Shown piece after piece: positions 1-6,384 of a stretch of 13,792 nucleotides of DNA. The DNA comes from Candidatus Limnocylindrales bacterium. GTDB taxonomy: Bacteria; Chloroflexota; Limnocylindria; Limnocylindrales; CSP1-4. The translations under genes were made by a program, and so were the position numbers. Each line of letters opens with the position of its first letter. Position 1 is the stretch's first letter. The stretch lies in contig JARLHH010000135.1 of NCBI GenBank assembly GCA_031292335.1, positions 1 through 13,792 on the forward strand, read 5' to 3'. The notes below the pieces were generated by a model. It was given only the letters and a program-made list of their open reading frames with translations, ran no database searches and was not told the origin of the DNA.

Positions 1-811
1 CGGAGACCGTCGGGGTCACCCAGTCGTCGTAGTCGGCGGCGCGCATCTCGTGGGGGTAGCCGTCGTCGAGCGTCCAGCCGATGCCGATGATGAAGATCGC
101 GGGGATCTCCTGGAGGATCGCGGTCTCGCGCTGCTTGCGGGGCAGGCTGGGATAACGGGCCAGCAGGTCCTCCGCGTGGATGAACGTGATCTCGTCGGGG
201 AGCTCGGGGTACCTGTCGGCCCGGAGCTTCGGGAACCGGTCGAGCGCCTCCTGCTCGGCGCCCTTGAGGACCTACCAGATCGATCGAACGGTGGACTTGA
301 GGTAGTCGAGGGTGCGGTCCTCGGCCGTGATGACCTTCTCCCAGTCCCACTGGTCGACGTAGCAGCTGTGGTCGTGGTCCAGGAAGTAGTCCTTGCGCAC
401 GGCGCGCATGTCCGTGCAGAGGCCCTCGCCGACCGAGAAGCCGAACTGGCGCAGCGCCGGCCGCTTCCACTTGGTCGCCGCCTGCACGACCTGGGCCTCG
501 ATCGGGTGCTGGTCGTAGTCGTTCGAGATGTGGAACTGGATCGGCCCGCGCTTGCCGTCCCGGTCGAGCATGTCGTTGATGCCGGACTCGACGTCGACGA
601 TGAGCGGGACCTGCACCATCTGCAGGTTCAGCTCCGAGCACAGGTTCTTCTCGATGTACTCCTTGACGGCGTAGATCGCGGCCTGGGTCTCCCGGGGATC
701 GAGCGCCGACGCGTAGTCGTCCGGCAGGACCTTCTCGAGGTCCTCGTAGTTCCCGATCCCCGGCCCGGCCAGGTCGGCCTGCTTGTCCGTGCCCGTCGCC
801 GATGCCGACAT
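1..811 (-). pseudogene. asnA: Aspartate-ammonia ligase (asparagine synthetase A), interrupted by an in-frame TAG and cut by the window edge
   Basis: AsnA makes asparagine from aspartate, ammonia and ATP in the cytoplasm, using a class II aminoacyl-tRNA-synthetase-like fold. From the ATG at 811, preceded by AGGAG at 8 nt, 179 codons read cleanly: ATKWKR (residues 112-117), FSVGEGLCTDMRA (125-137) and YVDQWDWEKV (151-160) are AsnA hallmarks. A TAG at 272-274 then follows LKSTVRSIW. Beyond it the same frame stays open for 90 codons to the window edge and keeps AsnA motifs: ITFIHAEDLLARYP, then GIGWTLDDGYPHEMRAADYDDW, which carries the Arg and Asp residues of the substrate site. Compared from memory with the E. 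coli protein of about 330 aa, there is an N-terminal extension of about 40 residues, and roughly 100 C-terminal residues lie outside. A 179-aa product would lack part of the active site. No start codon near the TAG would allow a separate second polypeptide. Family assignment is very sure; whether the break is real is not. Confidence 0.9.
272..274 (-). other. asnA: In-frame amber codon within asnA
   Basis: The TAG stands where E. coli AsnA has the residue after the IW of its STVEAIW segment. One base change from AAG, CAG or GAG would create it. Both flanks match the family without any shift of frame, so this is a point interruption and not a frameshift or a gene end. Confidence 0.85.
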
Positions 812-930
812 GGGTCCGTCTCCTTCGCTGCTCGAGCTGCCGCCGGAGTGTGTGCTCCGTCCCCCCGCTCGACCAGTGCCGTCTCGCCCGACGATCCGGA
901 GGCGAAGCGCACCCCGCGCGATCGAATGCG

Positions 931-2007
931 TCACCCGGGCTCCCCGGCAGGCTCGCCGGCTCGCTCGCCGGCGCCGAACAGGCGGAGCCGCCGCGCGAAC
1001 CACAACCCGATCGCGACCGGGAGCCAGACATTGAGGATGCGGAACACGACCGTGACCAGGATCGCCGCCGGTGCCGTCATCCCGAGCTGCACGAACACGA
1101 GGGCCATCGCTCCCTCCACGGCGCCGACCCCGTCGGGCACGATCGCGATGATGAAGAAGACGATGCTCATCCCGAACCCGGCGGCGAGCGCGGCCACGTC
1201 GAGATGCTGGCCGAAGGCCAGGAAGATCGCGGCGAGACCCGCGATGTTCGCGAGGTGGACCAACAGGCCATAGCCGGCGGCGACCGCCATGTCGCGCGGG
1301 TGACCGGGGATCGAGTTGGCGGCCCCCGCCATCTGCTCGGTGGTCCGACGCTCCCAGCCCGCGGGCAGCACGTCGGGGCGCCCGAGCAGGCGGGCCGAGC
1401 GGTTGACCACGGCGCGACAGGCGACCAGGAGCGCCTCGAGCCAGCCCGGCCTGCGGGCGGCCAGCCCGAGGACGATCAGCACGCCGCCGATGAACGCCAC
1501 GAAGAGCCCGGTTCCGGCCAGGGCGAACTCGACGAGGCGGTCCCGCATGACCAGGGCGACCGTCCCGGCGACGACGAACGGCAGGGCGGTCAGCAGGTCC
1601 ACCACGAGCACGACGACGACCCCGACGGCCGCCCGCGGGCCGGACTCGCCCCGCGCCGACGCGTCGTCGATGAACACGGCGGCGGCCGGAGCGGCGGTGA
1701 ACGGAACGGCGGTCTTGGCGAAGATCGACGCGAACAGGATGGGGACCAGTCGCAGGGCCTCGCTCGAGACGCCGACCGCGCGGAAGCCCGCCTCGTACAG
1801 CCCGCCGTACAGGAGGAAGAACGCCCCCTGCAGCACGAGCGCGACCAGCGCCCAGGCCCAGTTCGCCCGCCCAAGCTCCGCGCCGAGCGCCGCCGCGGAG
1901 GTGAACTGGGCGGCCACGATGGCGAGCACGACGATCGCGAGCATCACCAGCAGCCACCGGCGCCAGCCGATCCGGCGAGGTGGTGCGGCGTTGGGGGTTG
2001 GTCCCAT
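931..2007 (-). CDS. UPF0104 / lysylphosphatidylglycerol-synthase-type transmembrane protein
   Basis: This is a 358-residue integral membrane protein with about eight hydrophobic segments (roughly residues 17-37, 49-70, 87-112, 127-148, 163-184, 240-264, 270-292 and 315-338). Near the C-terminus IVPDGVGAVEGAMAL (289-303) matches the P-x-G-x-G-x-x-E signature of the UPF0104 family, which includes the membrane domain of MprF and AglD. Members act in or near the lipid bilayer as flippases or as parts of glycosyl- or aminoacyl-lipid pathways; the substrate here cannot be told. No soluble aminoacyltransferase domain is attached, so it is the stand-alone form. The ATG at 2007 was chosen because the frame further upstream overlaps the protease gene and has no hydrophobic character. 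The ribosome site is weak. It lies 50 bp after the protease stop and 119 bp before asnA, so co-transcription is possible. Confidence 0.82.
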   Translation of the reverse strand: MGPTPNAAPPRRIGWRRWLLVMLAIVVLAIVAAQFTSAAALGAELGRANWAWALVALVLQGAFFLLYGGLYEAGFRAVGVSSEALRLVPILFASIFAKTAVPFTAAPAAAVFIDDASARGESGPRAAVGVVVVLVVDLLTALPFVVAGTVALVMRDRLVEFALAGTGLFVAFIGGVLIVLGLAARRPGWLEALLVACRAVVNRSARLLGRPDVLPAGWERRTTEQMAGAANSIPGHPRDMAVAAGYGLLVHLANIAGLAAIFLAFGQHLDVAALAAGFGMSIVFFIIAIVPDGVGAVEGAMALVFVQLGMTAPAAILVTVVFRILNVWLPVAIGLWFARRLRLFGAGERAGEPAGEPG

Positions 2008-2057
2008 GGCTGGCGGATCATCCCCCAAACGGGCCGACGACTCCTCGCGCGGCCGCG

Positions 2058-2942
2058 TCAGTCCGCCGACACCTCCACCTCCACGCCGCGGGCACGGAGG
2101 GCGTCGAGGACCTGCCGGACGTGGACGGCCCAGCCGAGGTTGATGAACTGATGTTCCTCGAATGTCCGGCCGTTGGCGCTCACGGTGGGGTTGAAGCCGA
2201 GGGGGATGTGGGCCGTGCGGCTCTGGATGCCCCAGATCCGTCCGCGGGCGTCGCACACAGGCCCGCCGCTCTGCCCGCGCAGGCCCGGCGACGACGTCTC
2301 GATGAACTGGACCGGGGAGCCCGGCGATGGGCCGATGACGCGGGTGAGGATGCCCTCGATCGGGAACAGGGTCAGCTGCGGCTTGTCAAGCGCGAAGACC
2401 GAACGGGCCGGGTCGAAGCTGACGGAAAGCTGCTCGAACGGGAAGCCGAAGCGGCACAGGCTCCGGCCCGGCTGGATCCCGGTTTCCGGGTTCTTGAAGG
2501 TGGGGAACGGCCCGGCCAGGAGGCTCGCCGGCTCCAGGCGGCCGAGCGCCAGGTCGAGCTCCCCGATCACCGAAACGTCACGGAATGTCAGCCCGTCGGT
2601 ACCCCACCAGGCGGAGCAGTTCTCGATCCAGGCCAGGTCGATGGTCGCGGCGAGACGCTCCACGGCGGCACGCCGCGCGTCGTCCTGGAGGGCCGGATCG
2701 GCCGCGATCGCGGCCTCGGCGGCACGGTGCCGGGTCATCTCGGGGAGGTGCAGCTCGAAGTCGCGCCACAGGCCGAAGACGTGGCCGGCAGTCAGGAACC
2801 AACCGTCGGCATTGAGCAGGACCCAGGTCGCCACGTTGCTCTCGACCGCGCCGTTGAGCCGGCGGGTGGAGATCACCAGGGGGCGCGCAAAGTGCTGCGC
2901 CAGGGCATACGCGTCGGCAAACACCGAAAGCCTCCAGGACAT
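2058..2942 (-). CDS. Trypsin-like serine protease (S1/Trypsin_2 type), no signal peptide
   Basis: From the ATG at 2942 the protein is 294 aa. The chymotrypsin-fold triad is visible: His54 in GWFLTAGHVF, Asp130 in GELDLALGRLE and Ser225 in RGQSGGPVCD. The oxyanion glycine and the following GRIWGIQSR strand are also typical. The His-Asp distance is long and filled by a charged, alanine-rich helix (about residues 70-105), as in many stand-alone bacterial trypsin-like proteins. There is no signal peptide or membrane segment, so the protein is predicted to stay in the cytoplasm, which is unusual for this fold. A GTG at 3002 would add 20 arginine-rich residues; neither start has a good ribosome site. 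It follows the 85-aa gene and precedes the UPF0104 gene on the same strand. The target is unknown. The fold is confident; the start is not. Confidence 0.8.
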   Translation of the reverse strand: MSWRLSVFADAYALAQHFARPLVISTRRLNGAVESNVATWVLLNADGWFLTAGHVFGLWRDFELHLPEMTRHRAAEAAIAADPALQDDARRAAVERLAATIDLAWIENCSAWWGTDGLTFRDVSVIGELDLALGRLEPASLLAGPFPTFKNPETGIQPGRSLCRFGFPFEQLSVSFDPARSVFALDKPQLTLFPIEGILTRVIGPSPGSPVQFIETSSPGLRGQSGGPVCDARGRIWGIQSRTAHIPLGFNPTVSANGRTFEEHQFINLGWAVHVRQVLDALRARGVEVEVSAD

Positions 2943-3047
2943 CGATGCCCGAGGGCCGTCGGGGCGGGCCTGCGTGCCCACCGAGCGCCTTCGGTCGCGC
3001 ACAGAGTGCCACGCCGGCGCCCTGGTGGGACGGGGAACAGACCGAGC

Positions 3048-3305
3048 TCAGGACCCCACGTCGAGCCAGACGTCCGGCGAAGGGCGCTCGGTCCTCACCC
3101 GGACGTGGCGCCCGGTGAGCATGCCCACCAGGTCCGCGAAGACGCTCACGCTCGGGACCTTGGGCACCATCCGTTCGATGGTGCGTGCCTGGTCGGCGGG
3201 AAGCGGCTCTGGCGTCAGCACGTGCAGGTGGAGGCCCCGCCACTCGAAGGTGGCGCTGCTCGGTTCGCGGGTGACCGTGCGCTCCGCCTGGCTGAACATG
3301 CCCAT
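3048..3305 (-). CDS. Hypothetical 85-aa protein upstream of the protease
   Basis: I do not recognise this gene. It is supported by an AGGAG ribosome site 5 nt before the ATG at 3305, by a protein-like composition, and by its place between the LacI-family gene (58 bp upstream) and the protease on the same strand. The product is soluble, without cysteines, signal peptide or membrane segment. It has an alternating hydrophobic/charged pattern (FEWRGLHLHVLTPEPLP, then a helix RTIERMVPKV, then VRVRTERPSPDVWLDV), which suggests a small alpha/beta fold. Its distance to the protease start is 105 bp, or 45 bp if the GTG at 3002 is used. Being adjacent, it may be a partner or inhibitor of the protease, but nothing in the sequence shows that. 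Confidence 0.6.
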   Translation of the reverse strand: MGMFSQAERTVTREPSSATFEWRGLHLHVLTPEPLPADQARTIERMVPKVPSVSVFADLVGMLTGRHVRVRTERPSPDVWLDVGS

Positions 3306-3363
3306 TCGTGCTCCTGTGAACGCGATTCTGGGCCGCCCAGCTTGCAGCCAACCTTGCTGAAGC

Positions 3364-4482
3364 TCAGGCGGGCGGAGCCCCTGCAGTGGATCGGCGGATC
3401 ACCAGCTCGACCGGGAGGGAGATCTCGTCACCATCGGGAGGGAGCGCCTCCGGGGCGGCGTCCGGCGGCCGCGTGCCGGGCGCGTCGAGCAGGTACCGCG
3501 CGGCCGCATACCCCTTCAGGCGGAGCGGCTGACGGACGGTGGTGAGGGACGGCCGGCTCGTGGTGGCGCCGGGAATGTCGTCGAAGCCGACGATCGACAG
3601 CTCCGCCGGAACGGCCACCCCAAGGTCCCGGGCTGCGGCGAGCACGCCGATCGCCAGGCGGTCGCTCATGGCGAGGATCGCCGTCGGGCGCGGTGTCCGT
3701 TCCAGCAGGTCGCGGCCGGCCTGGCGCCCCAGCTCCTCGTCGCTGAGGGCGCACTCGTAGAGCGGGACGTCGTCGACCGCCAGGCCGGCGTCCGCCACGG
3801 CGGCGCGGTACCCCTGGAGCCTGCGGGTCGCCACGTCGAACGTCGATGACGAGACTCGCGCCGCGTCTCCGCGCCCGGTGTAGCCGTCGGGCCTGAACGG
3901 CGACGCCACGATGCCGAGCCGTCGGTGGCCCAGCCCGACCAGGTGGCCGGCGGCCAGCCGCGCGCCGGCGAAGTCGTCGACGCCGACGGTCGCGACGCCG
4001 GGGATGCGGGGCTCGTCCACGACGACGACGGGCTCCCCCCGGGCCAGCACGTGCTGGAGCGCCGGCGTCTCCCACGGCAGCGAGTAGGCGATGAACCCGT
4101 CGACGGCGACGTCCGTGATCGTGTGGGGGTCGCGTGCCCGCGTCGCCCCGGGGACGATGAGCAGGCCGAGGCGCCGCTCCTCGCAGGCATCGGCGATGCC
4201 CCGGATGAGCTCGCTCGTCGCCGGGTCGTCGAGCGCGAACGGCAGCGACTCGGGGAGGATCAGGCCGATCGCGCCCGCGCGACCGGTCCGCAGCATCCGG
4301 GCGACCGGGTTCGGGCCGGCGTATCCCGCCGCGCGCGCGGCTTCCATCACCCGCGCACGCAGCTCGGGCGACAGCTGGTCCGGACGGCTGAACGCGTTGG
4401 ACACCGTCGTCTTCGAAACGCCCAGCGTTCCCGCCAGATCCTGCAGGGTGATGCGCCGGCGCGCCCTGGTTCTGTGCTCCAT
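3364..4482 (-). CDS. LacI/GalR-family transcriptional regulator
   Basis: This 372-aa protein has the complete family layout. The N-terminal helix-turn-helix is at residues 11-30 (ITLQDLAGTLGVSKTTVSNA), the hinge region at about 58-68 (NPVARMLRTGR), and the periplasmic-binding-protein-like effector domain runs from about 69 to the end, with TAILAMSDRLAIGVL and ELSIVGFDDIP in its C-terminal half. Family members repress by binding a palindrome with a central CG as dimers and release it on binding a sugar or nucleoside. The effector cannot be predicted here. The ATG at 4482 gives the standard N-terminus. Two palindromes with central CG stand in the divergent intergenic region, the nearer one only 7 bp before the start codon, so control of the divergent gene and autoregulation are likely. 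No sugar transporter or glycosidase gene is nearby, which is unusual for the family. Confidence 0.93.
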   Translation of the reverse strand: MEHRTRARRRITLQDLAGTLGVSKTTVSNAFSRPDQLSPELRARVMEAARAAGYAGPNPVARMLRTGRAGAIGLILPESLPFALDDPATSELIRGIADACEERRLGLLIVPGATRARDPHTITDVAVDGFIAYSLPWETPALQHVLARGEPVVVVDEPRIPGVATVGVDDFAGARLAAGHLVGLGHRRLGIVASPFRPDGYTGRGDAARVSSSTFDVATRRLQGYRAAVADAGLAVDDVPLYECALSDEELGRQAGRDLLERTPRPTAILAMSDRLAIGVLAAARDLGVAVPAELSIVGFDDIPGATTSRPSLTTVRQPLRLKGYAAARYLLDAPGTRPPDAAPEALPPDGDEISLPVELVIRRSTAGAPPA

Positions 4483-4489
4483 GGGCCTA

Positions 4490-4505
4490 TCTTGACCGAT
4501 CCAGA
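4490..4505. promoter_or_regulatory. Putative LacI-family operator O1
   Basis: TCTTGACCGATCCAGA is an imperfect palindrome with a central CG, as LacI-family operators have. It overlaps the -35 of the plus-strand promoter and lies 7 bp upstream of the repressor's own ATG. The segment 4490-4508 repeats at 4529-4547 with a single mismatch. Site assignment is inference from symmetry, duplication and position. Confidence 0.72.
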
Positions 4506-4520
4506 ACCGGCGTGTATGCT
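4492..4520 (+). promoter_or_regulatory. Sigma-70-type promoter for the small CxxC-protein gene
   Basis: The -35 element TTGACC (4492-4497) and the -10 element TATGCT (4515-4520) are separated by exactly 17 bp. Transcription would start near 4527, leaving a leader of about 55 nt before the ATG at 4583. The promoter is flanked and overlapped by the two operator palindromes. Confidence 0.7.
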
Positions 4521-4527
4521 GGCGCTG

Positions 4528-4545
4528 TTCTTGATCGATCCAGAA
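4528..4545. promoter_or_regulatory. Putative LacI-family operator O2
   Basis: TTCTTGATCGATCCAGAA is an 18-bp palindrome with one mismatched pair (the T and C flanking GATCGATC). It lies 39 bp from O1 and covers the predicted transcription start of the plus-strand gene, a position that would block the start of transcription. It is the more symmetric of the two sites. Confidence 0.74.
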
Positions 4546-4582
4546 CCAAACGCACGAGGGTCGGGCGGGAACAGGAGAACCG

Positions 4583-4831
4583 ATGAACACGTACACAATG
4601 TCGACCGACGAGGACCTCGCCCGCGAGCGGATCGAGATGGCCTCGCATGATCACCCGTTCTGCCGGGCCTGCGGCCAGCCGATGACGATCGAGGTCCGCG
4701 GCAGCGAGCTCTGGCTCGAGTGCGCCTCGCTGCGTCCCCTGCGCGGCCTTCGGCTGCGCCTGGCATCGAGCTTCCACGATCGGCATGCGATCGGGAGCAG
4801 GTGGCTGCCCGCGAGGCCCCAGCTCAGCTGA
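4583..4831 (+). CDS. Small CxxC (zinc-ribbon-like) protein controlled by the divergent LacI-type regulator
   Basis: This is an 82-aa soluble protein of unknown function. The ATG at 4583 has AGGAG 5 nt upstream. The N-terminal acidic helix (STDEDLARERIEMASHDH) is followed by FCRACGQPM with Cys27 and Cys30, a short beta-like stretch (TIEVRGSELWLECASL) with Cys47, and a basic C-terminal half containing His65 and His68. CxxC plus a later Cys and His residues resembles a half zinc ribbon, although the usual fourth Cys is absent, so metal binding is inferred and not certain. It is the only gene served by the plus-strand promoter at 4492-4520. With two operators around that promoter, it appears to be the main target of the neighbouring repressor. 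Its short size next to a LacI-type regulator, where a sugar-utilisation gene is expected, is odd. Confidence 0.78.
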   Translation: MNTYTMSTDEDLARERIEMASHDHPFCRACGQPMTIEVRGSELWLECASLRPLRGLRLRLASSFHDRHAIGSRWLPARPQLS

Positions 4832-4839
4832 AACCGGTG

Positions 4840-4857
4840 CCCCGGTCCGCGCCGGGG
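4840..4857 (+). terminator. Weak hairpin after the CxxC-protein gene
   Basis: CCCCGG and CCGGGG pair around a 6-nt loop, 8 bp after the stop of the plus-strand gene. There is no T-tract, so intrinsic termination is uncertain; in GC-rich DNA such stems arise easily. Confidence 0.3.
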
Positions 4858-4897
4858 TAAGCCCGGGGACCTACGCGAGGGCCCGGACGCTGCGCCT

Positions 4898-5299
4898 TCA
4901 GGCGCCCAGGGCGGCCCGCACGCGGGGCCGGGAGAGGTACCACAGGGTGAGCACCGCCAGCACCAGCGTGAGCAGGTGGCTGCCCGGGATGCCCCGGCCC
5001 AGCTGCAGCAGCGCGAGCACGAGGGCCGCGGTCTCGAGCCCGATTCCCAGCGCCCAGGCCCACGGGCGCAGGTTCCACAGCCCGTAGGAGAGCGCGATCT
5101 CCAGCGCGCCGAGCGCGAGCAGCGCCAGCGCGACGAGCCGCTCCACCCCGTGGAGGCGCGGCAGGAAGTAGATGCCGTCCGAGGCCGCCCACCAGCCCGC
5201 GGCGCCCAGGAGCGCCAGCGCGCCGACGATCACCGCCCCGACCGCGAGGAGGGCCAGCCCGAAGGGCCGGATCCGCGTCGTCGTCCCTGGTGTGTCCAT
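4898..5299 (-). CDS. Small four-helix membrane protein of unknown function
   Basis: The 133-aa product is almost entirely hydrophobic, with four predicted membrane helices at about residues 12-36, 54-73, 79-100 and 106-123, and short charged loops. The segment GLWNLRPWAWALGIGLE (73-89), with its RPWAW turn before a helix, recalls the small DUF2127-like and related uncharacterised membrane proteins, but the resemblance is too slight to name a family. The ATG at 5299 has GAGGA about 7 nt upstream. It lies between the small CxxC gene (convergent, tail to tail) and the hairpin at 5342-5367 that closes the upstream secreted-protein gene, so it is probably transcribed on its own or by read-through. 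No function can be proposed. Confidence 0.75.
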   Translation of the reverse strand: MDTPGTTTRIRPFGLALLAVGAVIVGALALLGAAGWWAASDGIYFLPRLHGVERLVALALLALGALEIALSYGLWNLRPWAWALGIGLETAALVLALLQLGRGIPGSHLLTLVLAVLTLWYLSRPRVRAALGA

Positions 5300-5341
5300 C
5301 TCCCCGTCCTCGCAGTCCGCGACGTCTGGATGCTCGCACGA

Positions 5342-5367
5342 ACGCCCCCGGATCGCTCCGGGGGCGT
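5342..5367 (-). terminator. Strong hairpin after the secreted-protein gene
   Basis: ACGCCCCCGGA and TCCGGGGGCGT form a perfect 11-bp stem with a TCGC loop, 26 bp beyond the stop codon at 5394 on the minus strand. The following minus-strand bases begin TTCG, so there is no long U-tract. The perfect stem between two genes makes a terminator or mRNA-end stabiliser the best reading. Confidence 0.65.
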
Positions 5368-5393
5368 CTCTGGTGCCGGTTACGACGGGGAGA

Positions 5394-6167
5394 TCACAGC
5401 GCCCGGAGCGCGGCGCGGCACGCCACGGCGTCGGCGCGGGCCGCGTTGAGCGAGGTCCGGAAGCCCTGCAGCGTCGTGTGGTCGGCCTTCAGGACCGGCC
5501 CGGCGGTCCCACCGTTGTAGCCGGCCGGCGTCAGGGCGAGCAGCTGCGCGGAGATCCCCGCGAGCGTGGAGGTGTTCACCTGGCCCAGGCTCGCCGTCAT
5601 GTTGTCGAGGTCCGTCTGCGCCTGCGAGGTGTCACCGCTGGCGGCGTCGATGCGGTCCTGGAGCTTCCCGGCCACCGTGGTGAGCCGGCCGACTGCCGCC
5701 GCCTCGTTGTCGGCCGAGATGACCTCGGCGGTCATCGGGACCATGAGCAGGTAGATCCGGTAGTCCGTGACGATGGTCCCGATGTCGGCGCGGAGCGTGG
5801 TGACGTCGTCCTCGCCGTCGATCTTCGACTTCAGGGCGGTGAGCCCGGTCGTATCGGCCGTGAGGAGCCCCTGCAGCGTGGACCGGTCGCCGTCGGTGAG
5901 CCCGTTGGGGTTCGACACGTGGTCCTGGAGCGTCGTGATCGTCACGAGCCGCCGGTTGATCTCGCAGTCGCCGAGCGCCTGGAGGTGCGCGGCGCTGTTG
6001 TCCTTGGCCGCCGTCCGCTGGGCGGAGCACGCGCCGGCTCCGCTGCCGGCAGTGACCTCCGGCGCCAGCGGCGACGGCTGGGCGGCGAACGTCGGCGCGG
6101 CCGATCCGATGACGAGCAGGCCACCGATGGCCAGGGAGGCGAGGGTTCCGGGAAGTGCGAGCTTCAT
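5394..6167 (-). CDS. Secreted three-cysteine protein of unknown function
   Basis: The 257-aa precursor starts with a clear Sec signal peptide: MKLALPGT, a hydrophobic core (LASLAIGGLLVIG) and a cleavage site after TFA near residue 28. The mature part is rich in Ala, Thr, Asp and Leu and looks largely helical. It has repeated leucine-spaced stretches such as LTDGDRSTLQGLLTADTTGL and LAGISAQLLALTP. Three cysteines remain after cleavage: Cys47 and Cys68 near the start (GACSAQR and LGDCEI), and Cys250 close to the end (VACRAAL). One disulfide plus one free cysteine is therefore possible. There is no lipobox and no C-terminal anchor, so the protein is likely released or periplasm-like. The ATG at 6167 is chosen because it opens the signal peptide and has GGAGA 9 nt upstream. 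It is divergent from the S49 peptidase gene. I recognise no family. Confidence 0.8.
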   Translation of the reverse strand: MKLALPGTLASLAIGGLLVIGSAAPTFAAQPSPLAPEVTAGSGAGACSAQRTAAKDNSAAHLQALGDCEINRRLVTITTLQDHVSNPNGLTDGDRSTLQGLLTADTTGLTALKSKIDGEDDVTTLRADIGTIVTDYRIYLLMVPMTAEVISADNEAAAVGRLTTVAGKLQDRIDAASGDTSQAQTDLDNMTASLGQVNTSTLAGISAQLLALTPAGYNGGTAGPVLKADHTTLQGFRTSLNAARADAVACRAALRAL

Positions 6168-6384
6168 CTGGCTTGTCTCCGTTCGATGCGGTCTGTGCCG
6201 GACCCCCTGGACCCGTTGCCGGGCGCCTCGGGGGTCGCAGGCGTCACCTTCGGGCCGCTGCGTAAGGAACGCGACGTCGCCAGATGCGGTTGTTGTAAGG
6301 CGACCGACTCGGCGCGACGCGGTTCGAACCTCGGCGGAGGCCGTCCGCGCCCCGAATCGCCCGAGAGAATAGGCTGATGCGGTC
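6168..6384. other. Divergent intergenic region between the secreted-protein and S49 genes
   Basis: The 217 bp hold the start signals of two divergent genes. I see no convincing -35/-10 pair on either strand. The plus strand has TAGGCT at 6370-6375 as a weak -10 candidate close to the S49 start, which would leave almost no leader. The palindrome GGTTCGAACC at 6321-6330 resembles a tRNA T-loop but has no cloverleaf around it. Confidence 0.4.

Noticed and set aside
272..274. TAG as a sense codon (pyrrolysine-like or reassigned amber)
   Set aside because: ftsZ, yggS, ftsA and sbp all end in TAG at their normal family C-termini, so amber works as an ordinary stop here.
802..2151. Long plus-strand open frame (about 450 codons) over asnA upstream DNA and the UPF0104 gene
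   Set aside because: Antisense to a gene with clear membrane segments and family motif. Its translation is low-complexity Arg/Asp/Gly/Pro without domains, as expected from high-GC DNA.
1980..3545. Plus-strand open frame of about 520 codons over the protease, the 85-aa gene and the end of the regulator gene
   Set aside because: Runs antisense across three genes and their gaps, has no domain, and has no ribosome site at its start.
6310..6350. Possible tRNA from the T-loop-like GGTTCGAACC at 6321-6330
   Set aside because: The flanking bases do not pair as a T-stem on either strand, and no acceptor, D or anticodon arm can be drawn.
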